Assembly (NCBI GenBank): GCA_963854835.1
Contig: OY978526.1
Span: forward strand, 28,137,073 to 28,201,072
Origin: Megamerina dolium
Lineage: Eukaryota > Arthropoda > Insecta > Diptera > Megamerinidae
Direction of reading: 5' to 3'
Length of the DNA: 64,000 nucleotides
The notes under the pieces are model-generated. The model was not told where the DNA came from. It searched no databases and worked only from the letters and a program-made list of their open reading frames with translations. Shown in pieces: positions 11,501 through 22,149 of this stretch; position 1 is the stretch's first letter; each line of letters opens with the position of its first letter. The translations under genes and the position numbers were made by a program.

Positions 11501-12238
11501 TACCTTGTACAATCCGTTCGTTTCGGTATCCTTACCATTCTACAGTCGTTCCTATGTCTTTTATCGGACGTAATCCCAAACTGAATGGCCCTGTGGTCCG
11601 ACATGGTTAGTCTATCCACAACCCTCCAGTCCAAAATCCTATCCAACATTTTGACATTCGTCAGAGTAACATCAATAACCTCGCAACGACGTGCGTCGAC
11701 AAAGGTCGGTTCTGTTCCCCTATTGGCAACTTGTAGACCAAATCTTTCTATAAATTCGAGTAGACACTCTCCTCTATAGTTTTCATTGCTGCTGCCCCAC
11801 ACAGAACTGTGCGCATTGGCATCGCAGCCTAAGATCAGACCAACCCCCTTACCATCACAGAATCTCACTAGAGCTTCCACCTCTCTCGAAGGTGGTTCGT
11901 CTGGAGAATCGTATGGAAGGTATGCTGATGCGATCATAAATGATCCCGCACCGTCACCTATTCTCACTACTGTGAGATCCGGTGAACACAAGTTAGACAT
12001 TAGAATCGCACGTATCCCATGTCTAACTAAAATGCATGTCCTCAACTTCCCCTCTGTTTGTGGATAAAACAAAGTGGTCTTTTGTGCAGATAGGCCTATG
12101 ATCCTTCCATGAAGAATCCAGGTCTCCTGAACCAGTGCAATGTCAAGCTCATCCTCATCGAAGTTCCGCACCATCATTGCTGATGCTGCTTTGCTGTGGT
12201 GAATATTGAGTTGACACACATTTAGTGGTTCCTGGCGC
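8501..12238 (-). mobile_element. 5'-truncated non-LTR retrotransposon (LOA/I-like)
   Basis: A 3738-bp insertion, read on the minus strand, bounded by a perfect 12-bp direct repeat (8489-8500 and 12239-12250) and interrupting an older repeat. It contains one long open frame (EN-RT-RNase H-CCHC), a 3' UTR of about 74 bp, and a 3' end made of short TAAAT-type units rather than a long poly-A. The open frame runs into the 5' junction without an ATG. ORF1 and the promoter region are therefore missing: a classic 5' truncation of target-primed reverse transcription. The presence of an RNase H domain points to the I/LOA side of non-LTR elements, similar to Lian-type mosquito elements; the clade is an inference. 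Confidence 0.92.
8575..12219 (-). CDS. Retrotransposon ORF2: endonuclease-RT-RNase H polyprotein
   Basis: The open frame of 1214 codons is counted here from a GTG (not a real start). Residues 1-215 form an apurinic-like endonuclease: LNIHHSKAA at 4-12, ETW with E32, GCDANAHSSVWGS at 131-143, VIDVTL with D183, SDH at 207-209. The reverse transcriptase spans about 430-800, with DIEGAFD at 574-580, GCPQGGVLSPILWN at 629-642 and the catalytic YADD at 662-665. RNase H follows, with TDGS (D929), AEM (E964), LALDNQ (D990) and the VKGHIG...AADSLA end. A CCHC-like zinc motif (C1146, C1149, H1158, C1161) lies near the C-terminus. No stop or frameshift is present and all catalytic residues seen are intact. 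It would nick DNA and prime reverse transcription at the target. No native start codon remains, so translation is doubtful. Confidence 0.93.
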   Translation of the reverse strand: MCQLNIHHSKAASAMMVRNFDEDELDIALVQETWILHGRIIGLSAQKTTLFYPQTEGKLRTCILVRHGIRAILMSNLCSPDLTVVRIGDGAGSFMIASAYLPYDSPDEPPSREVEALVRFCDGKGVGLILGCDANAHSSVWGSSNENYRGECLLEFIERFGLQVANRGTEPTFVDARRCEVIDVTLTNVKMLDRILDWRVVDRLTMSDHRAIQFGITSDKRHRNDCRMVRIPKRTDCTRYCEVLEELLPRRFKRPRTTADVEYQVRAISSAMIKAFEASCPLTVVDEGDPTPWWNGELESMKKETRKAFNRHMRGDPNAWDDYKSKKRELKKTLRNRKRKTWREFCSNMQDMTDVCRLQRIISKDPVSKLGLIRKTNGSFTETIGESLKYLMEVHFPGSFRSEDPWEATRKGANRNERLEAERIVTRDGVINAIKRFSPFKTAGTDGIFPALLQWGAEALVDRLLGIFITCLATGYIPTQWRETKVVFLPKPGKRDYSEAKSFRPVSLTSFLLKCMEGVLADYMEGTTLLTKPLSRCQHAYRAGKSTETALHELVRVAERELSCGGISMSTFMDIEGAFDKIGFDKLRMALASREVSPTIIRWVDSMLRKRAINFQNGSYRLRGRVVKGCPQGGVLSPILWNITVDSLLQLLDSKGIHTVGYADDIAVTVSGKFLDTIYDTMRGALKMVEGWCTEQGLSVNASKSETVLFTKRRTGLTIDPLRLFGSNINVSKEVKYLGVILDNKLTWNSHVDDKIQKGKRVLHQCKRVFGLMWGITPRAAHWIYTTMVRPLITYAAVVWWPKVTQKTAKSKLDRVQRMACIGITGAIRTTPVEALEVFLGLLPLDLHIMKSAALTALRLKTTNNWYGFGTERGHRGILSLLYSSVKESQMPMEGMGRLKMTEKSHRTLIEDGLTHDVCEENDISIFTDGSLMDGRAGAGIFSKELGLACTLNLGRYVSVYQAEMLGLMHALDHLLDGKVQGKKILLALDNQAVVRRLQQPTVSSKLALECVQKLNGCARSNAITLMWVKGHIGIEQNEAADSLARQGSEAEFYGPEPVVALSSGTVKEKVEEWIKKLHLTRWENLSTCRQAKASLRLSKGSESGRALSLGRMTLSWLTALITGHGNFRYHLSKMGLVDGEDADICRLCMEEAETAAHIVCQCPALASRRLSTLGRQFIDELEMWNIPHKEMLEITRDVIMRKEVEEFCNRTNN

Positions 12239-12250
12239 GAAAAAAGGGTT
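12239..12250. repeat. Target-site duplication, right copy
   Basis: GAAAAAAGGGTT, identical to 8489-8500, abuts the truncated 5' end of the retrotransposon. Confidence 0.9.
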
Positions 12251-12439
12251 AAAGTTCATATCGAAATATGTAGTAAAATTTCACGACGAATAATTTTGTA
12301 GAACATTTGAACTCGTTAGCACTCTCGTGAAAGAGTCATTTGGACCCCTTTTTGAAAGTCTGAATAAAATGGCATTTGACAAAATCTTTACACAAAGAAC
12401 GTAAGCTTCCACAAAAAACAAATATGTCAAAACAAAAAC

Positions 12440-13260
12440 ATTTTTGCCATTTTGTCATATTAACCTGGTTCACGGAAGTCGATGAACTGCTGGAATACAC
12501 TTTTGACAGCCTCTTCGGAATAAAATGTTTTTCACCAGGAAGTTGTCCAAATTCTGCAAGAAGTGGTAATCGGTAGGTGCAAGATGGGATGAATATGAAT
12601 TTCTATAGCTTTGTCACAGTTATTCGTGGAGTGTGTGATTGCGCGTTATCGTGCAACAGGATTGGGGTTGATCGGTTGACCAATCTCGGCTGTTTAATCG
12701 CAAGACATTCGCCGTGATCGATTCGCCCGATTTTATGAAGCTGTGGTGTGTTACACCGCCTCCAGACAACCAAACAGTCACCATCATCTTCTTCTAGTGG
12801 ATGTTTCGTTTCTAAAAGTGTTTCGGTGCTTCATCTCGATCCGACCACTACGATGAACGCTTGCGATTGTCGTAAAGGATCCATTTTACACGTAACGATT
12901 GGATTCAAAAATTGTTAGCTTTTGTTACGAGCAAGGAGGGAAAGGCAAGTTTCGGAGCGATATCGTTTTTGGTCATCTTTCTATTGGACACTTGTCCAAT
13001 TTTTTCACCTTGCCGATTTGAGCCAAAGGGGTTCATATTGTTTGCTTGGACACCTCAAATATCAATGATAATTCGTGTGCACCTTGGGCCGGATTCGATT
13101 CGATTGTGGCTTTCAGTCCGTCGTTATCCATCTTTGTTTGCTGTCGTCCACGTGGTTCATTGGCCAGATCGAAGTCACCAGAACGGAACTTCACAAACCA
13201 ACGGAAAACTATGTCCTTTGAAGTGACTTTAGTGTCAAACACATCTATTTTGCATTGTCA
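12440..13260 (-). mobile_element. Mariner transposase pseudogene
   Basis: On the minus strand the N-terminal helix-turn-helix segment is readable at 13033-13242: WFVKFRSGDFDLANEPRGR, then DNDGLKATIESNP and a VSKQTI end. Downstream, after frameshifts, come the second catalytic box (LLHDNA form) near 12640-12680 and the YRLPLLAEFGQLPGEKHF region. This order is that of a mariner transposase, cecropia-like in flavour. Several frameshifts and stops make it non-functional. It appears to lie within the split older repeat. Its ends and inverted repeats could not be fixed. Confidence 0.75.
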
Positions 13261-14910
13261 CACTGAAATTATAATAGTAATTCATAATTTTTATCAAAAT
13301 TAAAATAATTTAGAAAGGGGATAATTGTACATTTAAAAAAAAAATGGCGTTAAAATATTTATTCGGAGTGAGCTATGTGGCATTAAAGTAGAGATTTTTA
13401 CAATCCCACTCCTCCCACAACAAGAGTTTGTTTGCAGCCCTCTTGTTTTGACCCTGGCATACTGAATGTTCACCCCCGCTGGAAACAAAATGCATGCGTT
13501 ACAAGCTGCTACCCTATTTTTGCGTATATGCGTCTACGTCTTTCATCCTGAGTTGTAATCATTCCGTCCCCAAAGATGGTGCTTCACAGTTTAATTGATA
13601 ACACATGGTTTTCGAAAATAAGTAAAATTTGAAAAAGATTTCCAATGCAAAGGGTTCAGTTGACTAAAGGTGTAAAAAAAAAATAATATTAAACTTAAAT
13701 AAGGGAAAATTTTAGACAGAAAACTATTCCATTTGTGTCATTTCAAATACTACCTTACTCCTTCTCTGAATCTTTATTCATGAAGTTTTTCGGTACGTTT
13801 TTACTTCTATGTGGGGGAGTTGAAAATTTAGACTCCCACAAGTTTTCTTGTGGCATCTTACATATGGCAGACCAGAGTTCTAAAGCTCAAATAAGTAAAA
13901 TAGAAATTTCGAACCTTAATGGAGCAGAACTAACAATAACTACGGTCCGACAGCTTGTCGACTTTTAACATCATATTGCCTGATTATGTGTATTCTTCAA
14001 CTCATTATTGCCATAAAAAATATTTCGAAAATATTTAGGTATATGTATACTAAAAGTACATACATACTTGTGCATACATAAATACCATACTAATCATCAA
14101 TCGACCTCATCTGATCAATGGAATGTACGAGTATAGTATGTACGTATGTTGTACATGCATAATAAAAATTGAATATAAATCGAGAAAAAAATTGCCAACA
14201 CTTTTCCTCTCTTTTTCTTCTCTATCATCTCTGTATTTTTTTACTCACATTGGTATGTATTAGATAAGAGCAAAAACTTGTATTTCTACTTCTTTCACCA
14301 CACTTTTATATCGTCCAATATTTACTACTTCAACTAATGCTGACCAACGAAAGCCATCATGTCTGCACTTATTTTGCTTGCAATAAATTTTGCAAACTAC
14401 CAATATTATCAATGTTGTTGGCAGCATATAAAGTACTCGCACTCGTATTCATCGTATACAAATTTGTTTTTCTGCACTGGACATGCTGTCAATTTGTATA
14501 TAGATACATACGTAATGTATTGTACATGCATATATGTAAACAAGTAGTAGATAAACGTGAGAAAATATTGAATGAAAATATTTTTATGGAAAAGTATGTA
14601 TACGAGTAGTTTTAGTCAAATCATCAAGCATTATATTACTGTAGGAGGTAAGGTGATATCTTATATTTTCCCCATCTCAAATACTTTCTCTTGTTGCCAT
14701 CTCTCATTTTGAAATTATCAATCAATTATTTTTTCAACTAATGGCTTGAATATGGATTGAAAGTACGAATATATTTTAAGTTTTGATTTTACGCAGTGGG
14801 CAGTATAGGCTTCATAGTGTTGATATTGTTGGTGGGTACTGATACATAACTACAATTTTTATCCTTATTTCATACTGACAATACATCATGCTTGTATGAA
14901 AGTATTTGGT

Positions 14911-15345
14911 TGGGGAAAAAGTATCTTTATTTATGATGCAATCACTTTAATGCACCATAACTGCATAACCATTGGATGGAACTCCGACTTCAGTACTGGA
15001 CATTTAACAGTTGACGCACAATTTGTTTCAACAAATACTTCTGTAAGTGTAATTTCACACTTTAGACATGAAAATATAAAGTTATCAAGCTGAAAAATCG
15101 TATGAATGAGGACGCCAGCTAACAAGACCACCTCTGGAAAGAAAATTGGCTCCAAATTGATTTTGCAATAACTCGATTGTGGCACACGCTGTATGGCATG
15201 TAGCCCCATCTAGTTGAAATCAAATGTCGTCAATGTTCAGTTGATCAATTTGTGGAAACAAAACAGTCAGCATGGCTCGATAACGCTCGCCTTTCACCGT
15301 AACGGCCCCGTAATGGTGTAATGGTGATTCAATAATTGCTTGGGG
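14911..15345 (-). mobile_element. Tc1/mariner-like remnant
   Basis: The left edge carries the motif GGTTGGGGAAAAAG, the same as the inverted repeat of the mariner at 41858-43314. Minus-strand frames between about 15110 and 15310 give VKGERYRAMLTVLFPQI, then a stop in place of Trp, then FQLDGATCHTA, the second catalytic Asp box of an IS630/Tc1-type transposase. The two parts may come from different elements, since the inverted repeat and the transposase type do not obviously belong together. No intact frame is present. Confidence 0.6.
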
Positions 15346-15656
15346 ATCGCCGGAAATATTTATTATCGTTATTATCATGGATCATACGTAAACATATCAT
15401 GTTTAGAATTAATAATTCTTCGGTAGTATTCGATGTTAGATGTTGGAAACGTTGATGGCAAAACTTCCCACAGAATTAATTATACCATGGTACAATATTC
15501 TATTAAAATAAAAAAATATTTTTTTACATAATACATTGACATGTCCATTTTGGAGAGCCTTGCAAACAAACTATTTTGACAGATTTCCATGAAGATCCTA
15601 ATGTTGTCTCATACAATATAAGATGAAACTTTGAAATGGCGCGCAACATTTAGCTC

Positions 15657-15903
15657 AATTCTCATTTACAATTGATGCTTTCGCATTTACAATTGATACT
15701 TTCTCATTTACAATTGACTATTCTCATTTTCATTAAACGCGTTTCGCATTTACAATTGACTATTCTCATTTACAATTGACCCTTTCGCATTTACTATTGA
15801 TACTTTCTCATTTACAATTGACTACGCTTATTTTCAATTGCCGTTTTCGTATTTTAATTTGACTATTCTTATTTTCAATTGTAATTTTCTCATTTACAAT
15901 TGG
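15657..15903. repeat. 22-bp minisatellite
   Basis: About eleven imperfect tandem copies of a unit close to CTCATTTACAATTGACTATT, with TCGCATTTAC as the alternating variant. The motif CAATTG is kept in most units. It lies between two Tc1-type remnants and ends about 80 bp before a Tc1-type inverted repeat. Confidence 0.85.
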
Positions 15904-15981
15904 AAATGGGTAGTATCAAAAAATTGTTAGAAATTATAGAAATATCCGCTCCATGTTCAGTTTGATATTTTTAAGCAATTA

Positions 15982-16470
15982 TACAGGGTGATTTGTCAAC
16001 CGTTGCGGGCTTGTCGCTATAGATATGAGCCTTAACATAGCCCAACAAAAAATAGTCAAAAGGCGTTAAATCGCACGATCTAGGCGGCCAATTGACCGGC
16101 CCAAAACGTGAAATAAACTGTTCACCGAACTCGCCTCTCAATTGGGCCATTGTTTCGTATGCTGTGTGGTATATGGCACCGTCTTGTTGAAACCACATGT
16201 ACCCAAGTCCTTCTCTTCCATTTTGGCAAGAAAAAAGTTCGTAATCATTGGACGGTAGCGCTCCAAACAGAGCATTTTCCGGGATGCATTGGCAGTTCTT
16301 GCAGTGCTTCTGGCTGCTCTTCACACCAAATACGGCAATTGTGATTGTTCAAGTATCCATTCAACCAGAAATGATCTTCGTCGCTGAAAACAATTTTCCG
16401 ATACTTGCATTTTCTTAACCGAACATGAATTTTGATAATAAAAGTTATGAAAATGTATACAGTTTGATTG
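15982..16470 (-). mobile_element. Truncated Tc1/IS630-like element
   Basis: It begins at TACAGGGTGATTTG, one terminal inverted repeat of the family seen complete at 32912-33825. The minus strand then encodes, in two frames (15971-16324 and 16245-16514), the transposase core: KIVFSDEDHFWLNGY with the first catalytic Asp, LPMHPGKCSVWSA, WFQQDGAIYHTA with the second, and SRFGPVNWPPRSCDLTPFDY with the third. A deletion joins the first and second boxes, removing the WCGLWAGGIIGP segment. The N-terminal DNA-binding part and the other inverted repeat are missing, so the copy cannot move. Confidence 0.8.
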
Positions 16471-17571
16471 AAAAGGATCGAATAATTTTTCTCCAATTCA
16501 TGATTTACATGCATATATATTTCAATACTACCTTGTTATTCGTACTAACATATATTCTGGTTATGTACATAGGTACTTGCTGCTAACTACATTGTATATA
16601 CGGTACGTACACTCATTGATATTGTATTTCGATTCAATTCGTTGTTGTTGTGGTTGCATATTGTTTTCATCAATGAAGTGTCATCGAAAAACAACAACAA
16701 CAGCAACAGGAACAATTTTTTGGATTTTGTGAAAATCGAATGTGTTTTACATTGAAAATATTGTTTTCGTCTTTTCATCCTTCATGTTTATATTGAATGT
16801 ACGGTATGTACTTGTATGTACGTACCTACTACCTTTCTTTCATAGTGTTGCTCATTATACTCGTTGTTGTTGCTGTTTTTGATGTAATAATAAAAGTTCT
16901 TATTTCACATTAAGGAGGTTAGTTGTTGGTTTTCTCAAGGACTGCACCAGAAGTATGATATTGTATATAGGTAAAATATATCGACAACTGCAACATGAAG
17001 ATTTGCAGTTAATCAATAACCATTACATTGAGAATGAGAACTTTTGTTGTGAATATTTTGAAGTTTTATTTTATGCATATACGAGTACATACCTACACTG
17101 ACGCAAATTACTTGATGTACATGTAGTTGTAATTATTGGAAATGTAGTTTTTTTTTTTTTGTTTGATGATAAAAGTTAGTTACATAATAGTAAGGTGAGT
17201 AGTAAACATGCATGCATGCATATTGGTCATTGAAGAATTGCATAAAGTTGTAAAATCGAGTTAGAGATGAAATAAGAGCATATTTCGTTTGAGTGACTTT
17301 GAACATCTATTTGAGTGATGTTGTTGAAAATAAATTATATTTGTGTAGATTTATTTTACCTCATGTCCGTATTTGTATTTCTTAATTTAATTGGTTGAAG
17401 TGATGTCATTGAAACTATTTACAACGACAAAATTGGGTTTCCATGTTTTGCTGTTTGGGGACGATTGCAACTTTAATAGAAAGTCAAGCAACAGAGATCG
17501 AAATTATAAAATTTGAAACTTTATTCTTTTTTTGTTTGTTTGTTTAACCACAAAACAATAAAAACAAAATA

Positions 17572-17795
17572 AATATGTGGCACTTAAAGCCCCAAAGGGC
17601 TCATTGGCCGAGCTTCTCTTCCATTACTGTTGTGCGTCTTAAATTTGGACAGTATTAGAAGGGACCTACTTATTTTAGCCGGTTCCGAACGGCAGAACAC
17701 TTGTGACATCACTTTTTCGTAGATTTGTCACAGAGTTCTTTAAGAAGCTTTTTCATGGCAAGTTGTTACTGTCGGAAGAATTGCCAATTGCAATT
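17572..17795 (-). mobile_element. tRNA-derived SINE, 5'-truncated copy
   Basis: It matches the bodies of the copies at 23045, 40165, 48682 and 53274, with shared words ATTGGCCGAGC, CACTGTTGTGCGT-like, GGACAGTATTAGAAGG, TATTTTAGCCGGTTCC and TTGTTACTGTCGGAAG. It is oriented minus. The tRNA-like head is absent, consistent with 5' truncation. It has no coding capacity. Confidence 0.8.
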
Positions 17796-18719
17796 CTTCC
17801 GTGGGCGGCGTGTGAGTGCCCACAAAACAATACTGAAAGTTAAACTAAATACATACTCCATACTAGGTGCTTGTCTATGTACCTACATATATACTGTCAA
17901 AAGCTCAAAACACAACATATATTTTCATTTAAATATATAACCATCCTAAGATTGACCTTATATATGTATGTTAGGACGGGTTAAATCTTTTGACCACCTT
18001 AACGACATTATATGAGTAATTTGAGCAACTTTACTAAACAAAAAGTTGCTCGAAAGTCGTTTTTGAGCGTCTAGAATACAAAAAGAAATTTTTGCACCAA
18101 TATTAAAGTTCTTGAGGTCAATGAACCGCTTTCTGATGTTCATTTTTATTTATGATTGCCGCTAGAGGGTTCTTTCCAACATTTTACACATATAATTCGT
18201 AGGTTTTATAGCAATTTTTCAAGAAAAATTATTTTGCAATGTATGGGAACCCCTCTCTCCATTAATTCTTCACATTGAATATTTTATGTCACCTAAAAAT
18301 TACAGTTACGATATGTAAAAGTTGAATTTTTGATGAAAATTTAATTTTTCCATATGATAACCACAAATTTTGAACTACCTAACATATTTACTGTCAATCA
18401 GATGTGGTCCCAATACATGACCTATATCTATTTCACTCTAAGTACTACAGAAATTACGATCTTTTTCATATTTTACCATCTACATATGAACAAAATGTTT
18501 GAATGTGCCCTCTAGCAGCATTCATAAATAAAAATAAATATCACAAATAGTTTCCTTGACCCCAAAAACCCTTATAGGCGTGTGTTTGGAGTAAAAACGT
18601 GGATTTCAGATCCTCTTTACCGTCGTAGCTGAATTAAAACTCAAATATTGAGTGTTCGGAAGAGTTCGTTTAAAAAATTTGACCAAAAATGAAACACTTT
18701 TTTCTTATATTGGAAAGGA

Positions 18720-19560
18720 GCTATCCTTTTGCCATTTTTTGGGGTAAAATCATTATTCCATCTGTATAGAACTTCTGCGTTTTCTGAGCGAAAAACTGAT
18801 CGAAGTGCTTTTTACACACCTCTACGGAATTTAAATTTACACCATTAAGAGAGTTCTGCTGAGATCGAAACAAAGAATAGTCTGAAGGTGCAAGGTGTGG
18901 GCTATATGGTGGATGCATCAAAAATTTCCAACCAAGCTCTCTCACTTTCTACCGGATCATCAAAGATGTGTGTGGTCTGGTGTTGCCATGATGGAACACA
19001 ACATTTTTTTCAATTCTTTGATCAATTCTGGCCATTTTAATTGAATTACTTGCTTCAATCTCATTCATTGTTGACCATAGAGATCAGAATCAATCGTTTG
19101 ACCGGGTTGTAGAAGATCATAATGAACAATTCCTTCCAATGTGATCGTTTGCGAAGCTTCACCATGATCTTTTTGGCACATTATTGTCGTACGTGATCCA
19201 CTTTTTATCGTCCGTAATCATTCGGTTCGATATCGTTCCGTTTTAGCAGTGAATCACAAATGGAAATTCGGTTCATTAAATTTTTCACTATTAATTCATG
19301 TGGCACCCAAACATTGAGCTTCTTTGTGTATTCAGCTTTCTTCAAATGGTGGATAATTTGGTGATGAATGAGCGCGCAACTTTTTCCATGATTTCATGGA
19401 CTTTTTCAATGTTTGGTCGCCTAGAGCGTGGTGCATCTGTAACATCAAAAATATTGAGATCGAAAAAAATCAAACTACTTCGCTGCTTTTCTAGTTACAG
19501 CATCATATCCGTAAACTTGACAAATTTTTTCAGAAGCCTGCGGCGCAAAATCAAAATATG
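18720..19560 (-). mobile_element. Mariner transposase pseudogene
   Basis: The minus strand at 18721-18945 reads as a mariner C-terminus: GWKFLMHPPYSPHLAPSDYSLFRS with the third catalytic Asp, then a HFDQFFAQKTQKFY tail. Upstream, broken frames across 18950-19560 carry further mariner-like pieces, including an HH-N-containing second box around 18960-19010 and N-terminal sequence near 19300-19500. Frameshifts prevent function. Inverted repeats were not identified. Confidence 0.72.
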
Positions 19561-20139
19561 ACGATAATGTTCCGAAATTTCACCCAATTTTAAACGTAGA
19601 TATCTTTTCACAGAATAATGCGATTTTAATAGTGTCTTCTAACAAAATGTCATCTTTCAAACAAGCTATGTTATAGCCAGATGCAATTAATATTACCAGA
19701 GACGTTACATTTTCGAGTCATCTACCTATAATTTGTTACTGAACTTTTTCGAATACCCAACATTACAGAAAAATGTCAATTTTTGGAATTCTGGAGACTT
19801 AAAATTGAGTCTAGAACTTTGGTTTCATCAACCAAGTTGCTCAAAATCAATCATAGAATATTGCTAGGGTGTAGAAGGTTCACCTTCTTTCCACCATACA
19901 ATTTCACAATATAGGGTAATTTTACTTAAGAATAATGTTTTGTTTTTCTTACTAATTTATGCTTACCGACCAATGACGTTTTCTCGCACGCTTTAACACA
20001 GTAGAATATGTCTTGCTCTACCTTCCCACTTATACAAGAATTGTACATATGGACGGGCATACTCTTACATATTTAAATATACTCGTACATACCTTTTATG
20101 AACTAATCACATATTTACTACTTTTTTTTTTACTCACAG

Positions 20140-20314
20140 CCCTCTGCAATGTAGTGACACACATACCAAACTAATTTGGACTCTTAATTTTTGTCTCATC
20201 GAATGGACATCGAAATTTGTACCACAATGTCATTTGTTGACAAATACCATTATTGCTGCTAATAATTTTCTACGACGAACTAACAATGAAGAAATCTATT
20301 TGTGTGTGATACAT
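20140..20314 (+). CDS. htt: Huntingtin, internal coding exon
   Basis: Exon of 175 nt: one base completing a Ser codon, then 58 codons, leaving in phase 0. The acceptor is a long T tract plus CTCACAG| and the donor ACAT|GTAAGT. It encodes SPLQCSDTHTKLIWTLNF followed by helical sequence with RRTNNEEIYLCVIH at the end. The end continues directly into GLERM of the next exon, matching the RGLERLLLS segment of vertebrate huntingtin, so this is the start of the well-conserved C-terminal HEAT block. Confidence 0.9.
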
Positions 20315-22149
20315 GTAAGTATTAGATTTGTACTGTATTGTCTATTCATCAAAGCATTCATCTACATAAAGTGGAATGCATTTTCATTGAAAAGTGAATT
20401 TGAAATTATATGTAGAATGAATGCATGCAATGATGGAATAAAATGAATGTTATTTAATAATGTAAAATAAATATAAAAATATAAAATCAATTATTATGCT
20501 ATTCATTTCTAAAATGATTATACATCTTGCTCTTATTTTGTATTAGTTTATTGTGTATGTGCGTGTGTGTGTGTATAAATATAAGTATAATAATGAATAT
20601 TGATGAAAATTAGAATTTTACTCTTTTCACATGATAAAATCGTAAGGAAATATTTTAATCGTTCTATTTAGAATGCCTTAAGACAAGTTGCAATAATAAA
20701 TTTGATTTTATTTTCATAATTTTCTATCTACAAACAAGTATATATATACATATATGGATAAAGCTCAATCTTAACTTCTGGAGGCTATGGTTTTGTGTGT
20801 GCATGCATGCATAAAAGTTGAGAAAATATTTAATGCAAATTTAATTGCTTTAAAAGTATTTGCGTAATAAGGATTTATTTAAAATGTCATATACGATAGG
20901 CATCTCTCAATTAAATTGATCCGAAAATTATATACGATAAGTATCTATATATGTGTGGGGATTACAATAAAATTTAGATTAGAATTTCACATATTTGTTT
21001 TTTTTTTTTGTTATTTCTCCATCAGAGTGAGTAGTGAACTCTTAAATATCTCACGCCTCATAACGTTTTGGTTATGCCGATACAGTTGAATAAACTTTTT
21101 GTTTGTGAAAATGCCTGTGTGATATATGTACGATATATGCGACTAAGTATGTACATCCATGCACTGAGAAATCGTGTATGCTATGCTGTGAAACTATTTT
21201 CGCAAAATAACCTCTATATACGATGTCGCTTCACTAAGCAAATCCTTTTTCATGTTCACAATAATCACAACTGACTTTTGAACCATCACCACTGTTACTA
21301 TTCCTACTCGTCGTCGTACTACATTCTTGTGAGTATAACAGTTTAACAGCACATGGTTTTGGTTAGTTGGTTATTGTTTTCAATGTTGTTGTTGTTCATA
21401 TTGGTTGCCTCTGACGATTCCTATGATTTTGTCTGTCCATCCATAATCCATACGAATAGCCAACGATGAAGCATTCGAGGGTCATTTTGGTTTGTCGGAC
21501 TATTGTTGTTGCCGTTTTGGTGACTCCATTTTCATGCCCTTCATTTTTCTTTTGTTTACCATGCGACTACTGACTACTGTTTAAGTTAAAGTGTGGGGTG
21601 ATTGTTCAATGACATTGTCCTCCAATGTATTCAATTCAAACGGACTACTGAAGTTCAACTTGTATGTTATACAACTGTTAATTGGTTTTTTGATTGGCAA
21701 TTTTCAAAAACTAACCAAATTGAAGCAACAACAAACATTAATGTAGTAAAGTTCTTATCATTTTTGTTGTTATTGCTGTAAATATTAACAGCAACAAGCA
21801 ACTTTGGTTTGCTGTTGTGACAAACAGTTAAATAACACTCGGAGAGTATTAAATGGCCTGATGAGAGCTAAATGTTGACAAGCCATATGTACTACTTTTA
21901 GTCGGTATGATATATAAATGTGTTGGTAAATGCTTGTTTATTTCAATTACCAGTATGGATGCATATTTTTAGTTGTTTTTATTTAGTTGTTGTAATTAAA
22001 ATTGGTATTACACATTAAGCGAGGAATAAGTTTGGTGCGTTTTTTTGTTTTGTTTTTAAAAATTAAAATAGAAATTGAAAAGCTAAACTTTGGCAATACC
22101 AAAAATAGTCGTAATCCTAATTCGAAAGAAAGCGATGGTTTTAGTGGTT

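Larger units (their letters stand above)
8341..13640. repeat. Interspersed repeat, family R1w, copy split by two insertions
   Basis: Blocks 8341-8500, 12251-12432 and about 13495-13640 together match the uninterrupted copy at 128-735. The first gap is exactly filled by a non-LTR retrotransposon, and the second contains a mariner transposase remnant plus about 170 bp of unassigned sequence. In the uninterrupted copy the words around the first break are continuous (a poly-A run followed by TTCATATCG), so the break is an insertion and not a deletion in the other copy. Confidence 0.75.
6787..20139 (+). other. Large huntingtin intron loaded with transposons
   Basis: Intron of about 13.35 kb from GTGAGT to a poly-T tract plus ACTCACAG. 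It holds, in order, a mariner remnant, a split repeat with a nested non-LTR element and mariner, two further Tc1/mariner remnants, a 22-bp minisatellite, a SINE, and another mariner remnant. The rest is AT-rich with short TATG/GTAT repeats; 9 of these elements are listed separately. The segment 16471-17571 and the segment 19561-20100 show nothing further. Confidence 0.85.

Noticed and set aside
13735..13968. 77-codon + strand open frame
   Set aside because: No recognised motif or splice context; sequence lies beside the split repeat and is probably part of a repeat.
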